This document shows positions 1-7,574 of a DNA stretch of 25,980 nucleotides, in pieces. The position numbers and the translations under genes were made by a program. Source of the DNA: a virus; the IMG/VR virus record IMGVR_UViG_3300009076_000040, positions 1 through 25,980 of that record; one strand, written 5' to 3'. Below the pieces are notes generated by a model, which was not told where the DNA came from, made no database searches, and was given only the letters and a program-made list of their open reading frames with translations. The stretch's first letter is position 1; each line of letters opens with the position of its first letter.

Positions 1-236
<236 letters not shown>

Positions 237-249
237 CTTATAGTCGACA

Positions 250-284
250 TTTGTCAGGATTTGCCAATACTAATTGGCAAATCC
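250..284 (+). promoter_or_regulatory. TTTGTCAGG motif and 12-bp perfect inverted repeat before integrase 1
   Basis: TTTGTCAGG lies at 250-258 and recurs twice beside the other integrase (23221-23229, 23231-23239). Overlapping it is a perfect 12-bp palindrome, GGATTTGCCAAT (257-268), ACTA, ATTGGCAAATCC (273-284), ending nine bases before the integrase ATG. No T-run follows it. It could be an operator, a recombinase or excisionase site, a hairpin hiding the start region, or the tmRNA terminator. The function is inferred; the symmetry is direct. Confidence 0.55.
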
Positions 285-293
285 TAGATAGAC

Positions 294-1562
294 ATGGCAA
301 ATAATCGATTCAAAATAACTAAGTTCACAAACCCAAGCGGCCAGGATGTCTGGCGGCTTTCTGGAACGCTTAATGGTAAGCGTATCCGTAAAAATTTCTC
401 GACTCGTGAGGATGCTGTTGATGAACGTCAGCATCTCGATATCGAGCACCTTAACAATGAGTCAGACGGCCAGACCGTCTGGACGACTTTGACACATGAC
501 CAGAACCGCGACGCGATTGCGGCCACGTCTCTCTTGAAGCATTCGAAGTCGTCGAAATCGCTCTCCTTTGCGGTCGATTACTTCCTGCAACATTACAAGG
601 AAGCGGCGGAATCGATGACCTTAGAGGCGGCGATCCGAGAATACACTGACGAGAGATCCAAGGACGCCGAGCGCGGCCTACTCTCTCACCGCCAGGAACG
701 GGCGATCAAGATCGAGATGAAGAAGCTTCAGGGTTACTTCGCCGAACGAGTTGTGGGCGAAATCCGTCCTGATGAAATCCGCGAATATCTGGACAAGCCT
801 CTTGGCCGATCGAAGGCGGTACCGACTCTCAAGACCTGGAACAACCGCCGGGGCTACTTGAGCACCTTCTTCAAATACTGCCTCTCGAAAAAGTATGTGG
901 CCGAGAATGTCATCCTCGAAGTGCCGAAGTTCAAAGTGAAGAAGGCGCGTGGCACGGCGGATACGCTGAGCGCAGAAGAAACGGCTGACTTCATGAAGTG
1001 GCTTGAGAACTACAAAGGACCGGAGAACAAAGACGGCACGTTCTGGGGGAAGCCTGGCTGCATGGTGCCCTACTACGCGCTGACCTTGTTCGCGGGGATC
1101 CGCCCCGACTGGAAAGATGGCGAAATCAAAAAGCTACAAGAAAAGGATTTTCGTTTTGATACGGATGTGATCTTGATCGAGCCCGAGGCCTCGAAGGTGA
1201 ACGAAAAACGCACGGTGAAGATTCAGCCCAACCTAAAGAAGTGGCTGGAGAAATACCCGATGGATGAGTTTCCGATCATTCCGCCCCGCCGCTTTCGCGA
1301 TCTGTGGGTGGACGTGCGCAAGGAACGCAAGCTCACGCATGATGTGATGCGCCACACGTTCATTTCAATGACCGTGGGTGCCTTCCGCTCGGTGGGTGAT
1401 GCTTCGCTGCAAGCGGGCAATTCTGAGGCCGTGATCCGCAAACATTACCTCGACCTGAAAAGCGTCGAGGAAGCGGACACGTTTTGGGCGATCGTGCCTA
1501 AAGGTAAGAAGCTGCCTGATATGGAAAAGAAGGATGGGCGGTATGTGCTTGTCGAAAGCTGA
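294..1562 (+). CDS. Tyrosine recombinase / site-specific integrase (left end)
   Basis: This 422-aa phage-type integrase probably catalyses integration at the tmRNA 3' end, 58 bp upstream. An N-terminal arm-binding-like segment (about 1-85, starting NNRFKITKF) is followed by a SAM-like core-binding domain (about 105-215) and the catalytic domain (about 225-400). Catalytic residues visible are R270 in FAGIRPD, K301 in EASKVNEKR, R353 in DVMRHTFIS and nucleophile Y385 in IRKHYLD. The first histidine of the HxxR motif is replaced by D350 and the usual His/Trp before Tyr by N376 (AGNSEAVI). That pattern is, from memory, common in verrucomicrobial integrases. The ATG at 294 lies right after the palindrome. 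The family call is firm; activity is inferred. Confidence 0.93.
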   Translation: MANNRFKITKFTNPSGQDVWRLSGTLNGKRIRKNFSTREDAVDERQHLDIEHLNNESDGQTVWTTLTHDQNRDAIAATSLLKHSKSSKSLSFAVDYFLQHYKEAAESMTLEAAIREYTDERSKDAERGLLSHRQERAIKIEMKKLQGYFAERVVGEIRPDEIREYLDKPLGRSKAVPTLKTWNNRRGYLSTFFKYCLSKKYVAENVILEVPKFKVKKARGTADTLSAEETADFMKWLENYKGPENKDGTFWGKPGCMVPYYALTLFAGIRPDWKDGEIKKLQEKDFRFDTDVILIEPEASKVNEKRTVKIQPNLKKWLEKYPMDEFPIIPPRRFRDLWVDVRKERKLTHDVMRHTFISMTVGAFRSVGDASLQAGNSEAVIRKHYLDLKSVEEADTFWAIVPKGKKLPDMEKKDGRYVLVES

Positions 1563-1583
1563 ACAGCAAAATACTGTTTGAGA

Positions 1584-3515
1584 ATGAAAGCACTGCGAAT
1601 CTCATTAGCGATAGCCATATCGCTTTACAGCTGCGCATACGGATTCAATGATCAAGATGCGGACGGACTTTCCGACGAATTAGAGATCGAATATGGCTTA
1701 GACCCTACAAAGAGCAGCTACTTCCCCGACAGCGACGGAGATGGCTTTGCAGACCACATTGAACTCTTTTACAAAAGCGACCCCAGTAATAGGATTAGCC
1801 ATCCTCCGTTTGGGACGCCATTTGGAATAACTGGCATCAACCCTTCAGATTATTGGAACACAGTTGACATGTGGGCGCAGGGAGGGAACAGCGGCTCATG
1901 GATTCTACTTTTGGGAGATGGGAGTGTTGTTACAGATATTACCCACTATACTCCAATTCGGCCTATCGTTAAAGTAGCTGGTCCAGATCCATGGGTCTCC
2001 CCGAATGCTTATTTTGGAATTCAGGCTGACGGTAAGTTATTTCCACTGGGTGCATCTCGTGATTCTATGCTCGAATCGATAACCCGACTTCCATATCGAT
2101 TGCCAATAGAACCAGATGATCAAGTTATTTCACTAGGGCATCGCTATGGATTTGCTCTTGCAAATCGCTATACCAATAAAATTCAGGTTTTTTCTTTTGA
2201 TAGCAATCCTGGTAATATCGACCTCTTACATATATTTAGTGCACCAGAAACAACGGTTCTTCAAGCTGACGAACAGTGGCTTCTCGCCAGAAATAGCGAT
2301 GGTAACGTCTTCCTACTCGACAATGGCGGACAACTTAAACGATTCGATATAGACATGTCTTGGGCTACGCATGTTTATATAAGCCGTAGCGACCTAATCG
2401 CCATTTCAGGTTCAGGTAGAGTTTTGCGCCTACCAGCCTGGGAGGACTTTTTAAATGACAATCTAGAACAAGATTACCCCGAGAAAAACGAATTGGAGAC
2501 AACACCTTTTTCTACAATTCCTGACTACAATTTCGAGTTTGCTGCAGTCCGAACTTACGGCGACGACATTATCGCCGTGCTCATAGAGGGGGCATGGATA
2601 TTCCGCCTACAGCCAGGCTCAGACTGGCAGAATATAGGACGTTTTAACTTCACCGGAATACTAGACGCCGCGACGACAGAGATTAATTTCACCGATTCGC
2701 AAGCGATCCTAAGCTACTTCGATCCTAATTCAGGAAATAACGGATCAATGAAATTTAGAACTGTGTCTTTGGTGAGCATTGGGCTCGTTGATAATTCATC
2801 ACCGGCAACGTCCGTCCCCTCAGAGTTTGTGGAGCTAAGTCAACTCTCCCAGGCAAGACGCCTTGTGGGTAATCATGATGACATAATTTTTGAAAATTAT
2901 GAGTGGCAGAATGACGCCGAGTATCAAAGCGTCTTTGGTGGAAATGGCGACATACCTTACTCACCAAACGGGTTGATTTTATACTCCCCTTCTGGCTGGG
3001 GACTATCCATTGGCAATGATTATGACGATACAGGCATATCTGATGCATGGGAAGCTGTGTATAGTAGCCACCCATTAGGGTATGGCATTCAGGGCACTGA
3101 TCTCGATTCAGACGGCGATGGAATTGAAGATGCTATTGAGAGCATTATAGGGTTAGACTTCGAATCAACTGATTCAAACGGCGACGGGATTCCTGACAAG
3201 GTTGATTTCTTCCAAAATTTCCCAAGATACTTCGGTTCGCCAGAACAGCTTAACCCCTACCTACGGGCATCGTTGCTGAGCGACACTTTTTTGACATCCG
3301 AAACAGCCGAAATAGCCGGCTTCATTAATGAATCTGAAGCCATTACTACCACTATTATTCAGCCAGATATTAGTCTAGGAGCTAATACGATTTTCATGGA
3401 ATGGTCGGTCATGGAAAGTGATGACCTCATGAATTGGGAACAAACTGACAGTTTTATCATCGAGAAAGAGCTTTCCAATGGAAAACAGTTTTTTCGCGTC
3501 TTGATGAGCGAGTAG
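1584..3515 (+). CDS. Secreted protein with Ca-binding TSP3/DxDxDG repeats, function unknown
   Basis: This predicted exported protein of about 643 aa starts only 21 bp after the integrase. A signal peptide is clear (MKALRISLAIAISLYSCAYG). Calcium-binding type repeats follow (DQDADGLSDE, DSDGDGFADH) and recur near the C terminus (DSDGDGIEDA, DSNGDGIPDK). The middle (about 80-470) has short repeated units of the kind 'LLLGDGSVV', 'GIQADGKLFPLG', 'LLARNSDGNVFLLDNG', suggesting a beta-propeller or RCC1-like fold (inference). It ends in a 'DLMNWEQ...FFRVLM' segment typical of verrucomicrobial secreted proteins. I chose ATG 1584 over the in-frame TTG at 1578 because the signal peptide begins there. 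The gene is visibly more AT-rich than the phage genes and is probably cargo. Confidence 0.85.
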   Translation: MKALRISLAIAISLYSCAYGFNDQDADGLSDELEIEYGLDPTKSSYFPDSDGDGFADHIELFYKSDPSNRISHPPFGTPFGITGINPSDYWNTVDMWAQGGNSGSWILLLGDGSVVTDITHYTPIRPIVKVAGPDPWVSPNAYFGIQADGKLFPLGASRDSMLESITRLPYRLPIEPDDQVISLGHRYGFALANRYTNKIQVFSFDSNPGNIDLLHIFSAPETTVLQADEQWLLARNSDGNVFLLDNGGQLKRFDIDMSWATHVYISRSDLIAISGSGRVLRLPAWEDFLNDNLEQDYPEKNELETTPFSTIPDYNFEFAAVRTYGDDIIAVLIEGAWIFRLQPGSDWQNIGRFNFTGILDAATTEINFTDSQAILSYFDPNSGNNGSMKFRTVSLVSIGLVDNSSPATSVPSEFVELSQLSQARRLVGNHDDIIFENYEWQNDAEYQSVFGGNGDIPYSPNGLILYSPSGWGLSIGNDYDDTGISDAWEAVYSSHPLGYGIQGTDLDSDGDGIEDAIESIIGLDFESTDSNGDGIPDKVDFFQNFPRYFGSPEQLNPYLRASLLSDTFLTSETAEIAGFINESEAITTTIIQPDISLGANTIFMEWSVMESDDLMNWEQTDSFIIEKELSNGKQFFRVLMSE

Positions 3516-3517
3516 TT

Positions 3518-3733
3518 CTACTTCGTAAGCTCTTTCCGGATCCGCACGATCAAATAGACCAGTGTTGCCAACCCGACGAGAATCCCGACTGCCGCGTTGA
3601 CACCGTCCAGGATGGCGGTGGCACCGGTTCCGGCGGTGCCTAGAATCGCGGGGCGTAGATCGATGATTTGTTCGTAGATGCGGCGCATGGCTTGGATGAC
3701 TGATGATTGATTAATGATGACTGATAGGCTCAT
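3518..3733 (-). CDS. Small membrane protein (holin-like candidate)
   Basis: A 71-aa protein with a hydrophobic segment (AAVGILVGLATLVYLIV, about residues 47-63) and a basic tail (RIRKELTK), preceded by a Gly/Ala-rich stretch. Size, topology and position downstream of capsid and lipoprotein genes fit a phage holin or other small membrane protein, but no holin family is recognised. The first 15 residues are encoded by a TCATCA-rich repetitive stretch similar to the non-coding spacer at 5861-5889. The true start may therefore be the internal ATG at 3688 (MRRIYEQIID), giving 56 aa. It converges tail to tail with the secreted protein gene, two bases apart. Confidence 0.6.
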   Translation of the reverse strand: MSLSVIINQSSVIQAMRRIYEQIIDLRPAILGTAGTGATAILDGVNAAVGILVGLATLVYLIVRIRKELTK

Positions 3734-3887
3734 CGCGGCCTGAGCGATCTAGGCCGGAGGCCGTAGCCCCGTAGAGGGTGTTTGAGCTTGGAAGTGAAAG
3801 GTTTGAATTGTCTGAAGGTTGTTGGCTCAACCCCACATCCCACTTCTTAGCAAAAACTGAAATTTGGAAATTTTGAAAAGCTGGAAT

Positions 3888-4394
3888 CTAGGTTTCCAGA
3901 TTGATGGGTTCTTTGGTCGGCGTGGCGTAGCGCTGTAGTAGTTTGTGGATTTCCTGCTCCACTCTGAGGGCGTGCTGCTGATCTTTGAGGGTCTTCGTCA
4001 AGCTGGCATCGATCTTAGAACCATGGGGCGTTTGATCGAGGATGTCGCGGAAGGTGTCGATGCCCTGCACCAGGCTGGCACTGACTTTCTCGGCGGTCCG
4101 CTTACGCTTGCCCAACCAGACGGCACCAATGGCTAGAGCACCATTAAGGGCAAGACTGGCGATTGGTGCGGTGCCGGGCACTGGGCTGAAGGAAGTGGCG
4201 GCTTGGATAAGCGGTTCAAGCGAAGTCTTGGGACGCATGATCCCAAGGGCCTCGGCTTCCTCGAGAGTGATGCCTTGAGTGGCGGCGACCTCGTCGAAGG
4301 GCACAGGTTCGTAGAGGGTGGACTTTACGGTTTCGCAGCCGGTGAAGAGGCTGAGGGCGAGGAGCAGGGGGCAGAGGGCGAGGATGGATTTCAT
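3888..4394 (-). CDS. Predicted lipoprotein, last part of head operon
   Basis: A 168-aa protein beginning MKSILALCPLLLALSLFTGC, a signal peptide with lipobox (LFTGC) that predicts lipidation of Cys20. Residues about 75-95 are Gly/Ala-rich and hydrophobic (APIASLALNGALAIGAVWLG), followed by a basic stretch (KRKRTAEK) and a helical, charged C terminus. I chose ATG 4394 because the lipoprotein signal starts there; the open frame extends 23 codons upstream through a palindromic repeat that is probably not coding. The gene lies between capsid and the small membrane protein, where some phages keep lysis genes. A spanin-like or envelope role is possible but not shown by any motif. Confidence 0.7.
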   Translation of the reverse strand: MKSILALCPLLLALSLFTGCETVKSTLYEPVPFDEVAATQGITLEEAEALGIMRPKTSLEPLIQAATSFSPVPGTAPIASLALNGALAIGAVWLGKRKRTAEKVSASLVQGIDTFRDILDQTPHGSKIDASLTKTLKDQQHALRVEQEIHKLLQRYATPTKEPINLET

Positions 4395-4423
4395 TATAAG
4401 AAGTTTGTAGCTAGAAGTTAGAA

Positions 4424-4475
4424 GGAACCACCCCGTCACGCGGAGCGTGCCACCCCTCCTCAAACGAGGAGGGGA
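4424..4475. repeat. REP-like double palindrome
   Basis: Two adjacent hairpins occupy the spacer between capsid and lipoprotein genes. CACGC (4437-4441), GGA, GCGTG (4445-4449) is followed by CCCCTCCTC (4453-4461), AAAC, GAGGAGGGG (4466-4474). The outer words 'ACCACCCCG' and 'GCCACCCCTCC' resemble REP-type elements mobilised by RAYT transposases, as I remember them from other bacteria. There is no T-run on the minus strand, so it is a poor intrinsic terminator for the capsid gene. Confidence 0.6.
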
Positions 4476-4490
4476 GCTTTAATAGTGTGG

Positions 4491-5397
4491 TTAGCTGACG
4501 GTGATACGCTTCGCGCTGATGGCGGAGGTGAGCTTGATGTCTTCGGTCCAGTCGACGGCGAGGACGTCGGAGCGGCTGGATTCTTCGCGGTAGGTGCGGA
4601 CAACGTCCACTCCGCCGCGACGGGTGCGGAAGGTCTTCATGAAGCAGGGATCATACAGCGTGGGCGCGTTGTTGCCGTGGAAGAGATACATCTCGGAGCC
4701 GACGATGTTCTTGGCGCTCTTGGTTTTGCCCCACTTGTTCTCGTCGTAGGAGAGCACGCCGACTCGGATATCGAGATCGGGATTGAGCAGGAGCGAAGCG
4801 AACTGGTTACGGGTGACGCCGACGGAAGCGGGCGATCACCTGCGGGTTGTGGCGGATCGCCGCCCATGCGGGCAGGCCGATGACGATGCGGTTGGGCATC
4901 ATGCCGGTATCGGTGGCTAGTGTTTCAATCTGAGCATCGATTTCGGCGATGGGATCGTTGGTGTTGGCGGCTCCGCTCCATGCTCCGATGCCGCCGGTGG
5001 CGGCAATGGAACCGGCGACGGCGTTGAAGACTTTGCGCTCGTGCGAGGCGACGGCCGAGGACACTAGCGTGCGGGTCTTGGCCTGCTCCAAGTGGAGCGG
5101 GTCGCCCTGCCCTGCTTCGTCGCGCTCGTGGTCGTCGATGGGGATTTCGAGCGCTTGGGGCAAGCAGTTGTAAGTCGGATCGGTGGCCGCGAATTCCAGA
5201 CGACGCGCGGGACCGCCGACGGCCCGCGAGGTGTCGAGGATCTGGAAGGCGTTCTTATCGGAGAAGTCTTTGTATTGGCCGGTAGCGGCGGGCACGATGA
5301 CTTCGGGGGCGATGAAATCGGCCAAGGTGGAGCGCAGGTCTTGGGAAAGACCGCGGGCGTAGTTGGTTAAGGTGACATGAAATTTTGAACTGCTCAT
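4491..5397 (-). pseudogene. Major capsid protein (HK97-fold type), one-base frameshift
   Basis: The head shell subunit is split over two frames. The first frame (5397-4807) starts MSSSKFHVTLTNYARGL and includes APEVIVPA, LEIPIDDHERDEAG, RTLVSSAVASHERKVFNAV and NRIVIGLPAWAAIRHNPQVIA, then runs into a stop. The second frame continues ASVGVTRNQFASLLNPD, then VGVLSYDENKWGK, and ends at 4491 with SAKRITVS. The upstream stop in the second frame places the shift within 4809-4836. Removing one C from the CCC run there gives NPQVIAASVGVTR, a smooth join. The combined protein would be about 301 aa, normal for this family. It follows the decoration gene, as expected. Whether the shift is real decay or a sequencing error cannot be told from one sequence. 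Confidence 0.82.
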
Positions 5398-5430
5398 AAT
5401 TGAATGGGATCGGTTGGGTGATTGTTAGGA

Positions 5431-5467
5431 TTTTTTTAACCGCTAATGGGCGCTAAACTTACGCTAA
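5431..5467. repeat. Intergenic poly-T / CGCTAAT repeat, copy 1
   Basis: TTTTTTTAACCGCTAAT (5431-5447) is followed by GGGCGCTAA and ACGCTAAT. The same 17-mer and following units occur at 13264-13301. On the coding strand this reads as ATTAGCG units leading into an A-run. It lies between the decoration gene, whose last codons it supplies, and the capsid gene. Confidence 0.55.
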
Positions 5468-5860
5468 TGTAATTGGGCGGAAGAGGATGGCTTCGATCAG
5501 CTCATCTTCGACGCCTTCTTCGAGCGCTTGGCCGACAAGGATTCGACTACCTGAGCCTGAGTCGGGAGAAACGGTGCCTCCGTTATCGACTTGCAGATCC
5601 TCACCCGCTTTGACGGCAGCTGATAGTTTAAGTTTAACCGTGCCCGCGAGCCCACCCGAGCAGATGGCCACGGAGGTTTTTTCACCGCCTGTGCTGCCGA
5701 CGAGAACGACACCGAAAGGTGGCAGTGATCCAGTCGTAGAATAGACTTCGACCGCACCTACATAACCGTTAGTCTGAATACAAACAATGTATCCTTCCTT
5801 TCCAGAAAGGTCACTATTTGGAGGGAATGGGAGAATGGCGTTTTCGCGTGTGAGTTTCAT
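5459..5860 (-). CDS. Capsid decoration / DUF2190-like head protein
   Basis: A 133-aa protein with a Gly- and Val-rich beta pattern: AGTVKLKLSAAVKAGEDLQV, then GSRILVGQALEEG, then ELIEAILFRPITLA at the end. This matches small head-decoration proteins (DUF2190/head-fibre class), which trim the outside of capsids and typically read 'G.V.V.....I.AGD.v......G...G.ALE......G..veV.l'. It lies between protease/scaffold and major capsid genes, the usual place in Mu-like and DUF935-type head modules. The start ATG 5860 follows a TCATCAATAATCAGTCAT-type spacer. No signal peptide or membrane segment is present. The assignment rests on pattern and position; no catalytic residue applies. Confidence 0.72.
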   Translation of the reverse strand: MKLTRENAILPFPPNSDLSGKEGYIVCIQTNGYVGAVEVYSTTGSLPPFGVVLVGSTGGEKTSVAICSGGLAGTVKLKLSAAVKAGEDLQVDNGGTVSPDSGSGSRILVGQALEEGVEDELIEAILFRPITLA

Positions 5861-5891
5861 GATAAATGACTGATTATTGATGAGTGATGGG

Positions 5892-6929
5892 TTAGCGGAA
5901 GATGTCAGGTGCCTCGGTTTGGGCTTTGGCGAAGATGGTTTGGAAGTCGGCGCCGGGATGAGCTGCTTGCACTTCGGCGAGCTTCTTTTGTTGAAGGCTC
6001 ATCTTATCGAGGAGGCCGTTCTTGGGGTCGTCGCCGTCGGTGACTTTCGCTAGGACGGGATTGATCGGCAGGGCTTCGAGGGCTTTGAGCGCAGCGGGCT
6101 CGTCGCGGATGAGGGACTCTTGCCAGAAGGTTTTGGTGTCGGCGTTGGGCGCGATACGGCCAGCGGTGACAGCGGCTTCGACGTGGGCGGCGGCGCGAGC
6201 TTTGACGGCCTCGGCCTGCTCGGTTTCGAGCTCGGCGATACGGGTCGTCAGCTGGGTGAATTTAGCATCGATGGCCTGAGCGGCGGACTCGTCAGAGGCT
6301 TCGACGGAGTCGATGATTTTGAGGGAGTGTAACTTTGCTTTGATCATGTGTTGGAGGGATGAAGGCTGAGACTTGAGACCTGAAGTAGCCGAGCTGGAGC
6401 TCGGCTTTCCCGGGTTTTCGCCTTTGGCGAAAAGAGGTTGAATCGTTTTGAAGGCGGCGCGGTTGACGAGGCCACCCATGTTCGTTTCGGAGCCGATGAC
6501 ATGGCCGGCCTCGTCGGGAATGAAGGTCGGGGAAAAGCGGCGAAAGGTCTTTTCCTTCACTGCGGTCTCCCCTGCTCCGCTCCATTCAATCTTGGCGCGG
6601 ACGCCTCCGGTTATGGGATCGTCGCCAGCCCAATAGAATTCGGTCGGCCAGGCGGCGGCTTCGCGGTCTTCGTGATTGAAGTCGAAGAATGGACGGTCGT
6701 CGTTGCCTTCGGTGGCCTTGGTCATCTGGGCCTGCAGAAAGCCGTTGAGCGTTTCGGCGGTCGAAGCATTCACCTTTATGTCTAGTGTGACGGGCTTGCC
6801 GTTGCGGGAGGCGTTAATTCGATGCGTGCCGGGGGGCATATACTGAAGTTCTACAGGAACTTCAGTGTTCGAGTTGGCAGTTGCGAGTTCGAGTGCGGTG
6901 GATAGGGCCGCTTTAATGGCATCGGGCAT
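5892..6929 (-). CDS. Mu gpI-like capsid maturation protease with C-terminal scaffold
   Basis: A 345-aa head protein. Residues about 78-165 carry the Mu gpI-type signature: FFDFNHEDREAAAWPTEFYW (81-100, with conserved His86), then TGGVRAKIEWSGAGETAV and the FRRFSPTFIPDE segment (129-140). The second half (about 195-345) is charged and helical (LTTRIAELETEQAEAVKARA), as expected for a scaffold removed by the protease. In phage Mu the scaffold is also made separately from an internal start. Here Met195 (ATG at 6347) sits at the matching boundary but has no clear ribosome-binding site. The gene is upstream of decoration and capsid on the same strand. The length is typical of gpI (about 350 aa). 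Confidence 0.85.
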   Translation of the reverse strand: MPDAIKAALSTALELATANSNTEVPVELQYMPPGTHRINASRNGKPVTLDIKVNASTAETLNGFLQAQMTKATEGNDDRPFFDFNHEDREAAAWPTEFYWAGDDPITGGVRAKIEWSGAGETAVKEKTFRRFSPTFIPDEAGHVIGSETNMGGLVNRAAFKTIQPLFAKGENPGKPSSSSATSGLKSQPSSLQHMIKAKLHSLKIIDSVEASDESAAQAIDAKFTQLTTRIAELETEQAEAVKARAAAHVEAAVTAGRIAPNADTKTFWQESLIRDEPAALKALEALPINPVLAKVTDGDDPKNGLLDKMSLQQKKLAEVQAAHPGADFQTIFAKAQTEAPDIFR

Positions 6930-7065
6930 AGTCCGAGATTCGGGGCTCGGGATGCGCGATGCGAGCGGCGGAATTCACCGCCTTTAACGGAGTTTCACCA
7001 TTTGCCACACGGAACCGAAGATTTTAGGCTGGAGTAACATGATGTAGTCCCTAACAAAAGAAGGC

Positions 7066-7557
7066 ATGAATGGAATCTCGGAAACGTGGCTCATACCTAT
7101 CTGCATTGGACTCGTAACGGGGTGGTTGTCGCAGCCGGTATGGTTGATTCTGTCGGGTTTTGTGCTTCAAATTATAGATGCGTTACCGCTAAATGGAAAT
7201 TTCATCCCATCAATTAAAGGCAGCTGGAGAAACGAGTTTCGAGAGCCTGACGAAAATGGTAATGTTGTGACGTCATACGAAAATCTTGATTTAAAACAAG
7301 TTGGTCGCCTCGTTTGGGGCGTAGGACAACGAGAAGACGGACGAGGCGGACCGTTTCACTACCGCGGAAAGCTTGTCAGAAATACTTTAATTGGACGGTA
7401 TAGCGTTCCTAAGAGGAAGAGCCCTGTCGGCCTCGGGGCATTTGAATTAAAGGTTAAAGCGAATGAGAAGGAGATGAAGGGATATTGTGTATGGCATGAT
7501 ACTGATTCGGATGAGATTGAAGGCTCTGATTTCACCATGCGCAAAGTATCTCAGTGA
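7066..7557 (+). CDS. Membrane-anchored beta-strand-rich protein, Cap15/S-2TMbeta-like candidate
   Basis: This 163-aa protein is encoded opposite to the head genes around it. The N terminus has one or two hydrophobic segments (WLIPICIGLVTGWL and PVWLILSGFVLQII, residues about 8-36). The rest is a beta-rich domain: IKGSWRNEF, LDLKQVGRLVWGV, FHYRGKLVRNTLIGRYSV, LGAFELKVKANEKEMKGYCV. 'GxW...Q.G....G....y...G......L.G.Y......G.GxFxL......l.G' is the pattern I associate with the eight-stranded barrel of CBASS effector Cap15 (SMODS-associated 2TM beta domain). No nucleotide cyclase gene is present, so a CBASS role is not supported here. It is probably a cargo gene; the resemblance is from memory and moderate. 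Confidence 0.55.
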   Translation: MNGISETWLIPICIGLVTGWLSQPVWLILSGFVLQIIDALPLNGNFIPSIKGSWRNEFREPDENGNVVTSYENLDLKQVGRLVWGVGQREDGRGGPFHYRGKLVRNTLIGRYSVPKRKSPVGLGAFELKVKANEKEMKGYCVWHDTDSDEIEGSDFTMRKVSQ

Positions 7558-7574
7558 AAGGTTACCTGCCCAAG

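Noticed and set aside
4809-4836. Programmed frameshift in the major capsid gene
   Set aside because: No recognised slippery heptamer or stimulatory structure is visible, and a single extra C explains the break more simply.
4485-5370. Long plus-strand open frames opposite the capsid gene
   Set aside because: They are mirror frames of the GC-rich capsid coding sequence, with no recognisable domain.
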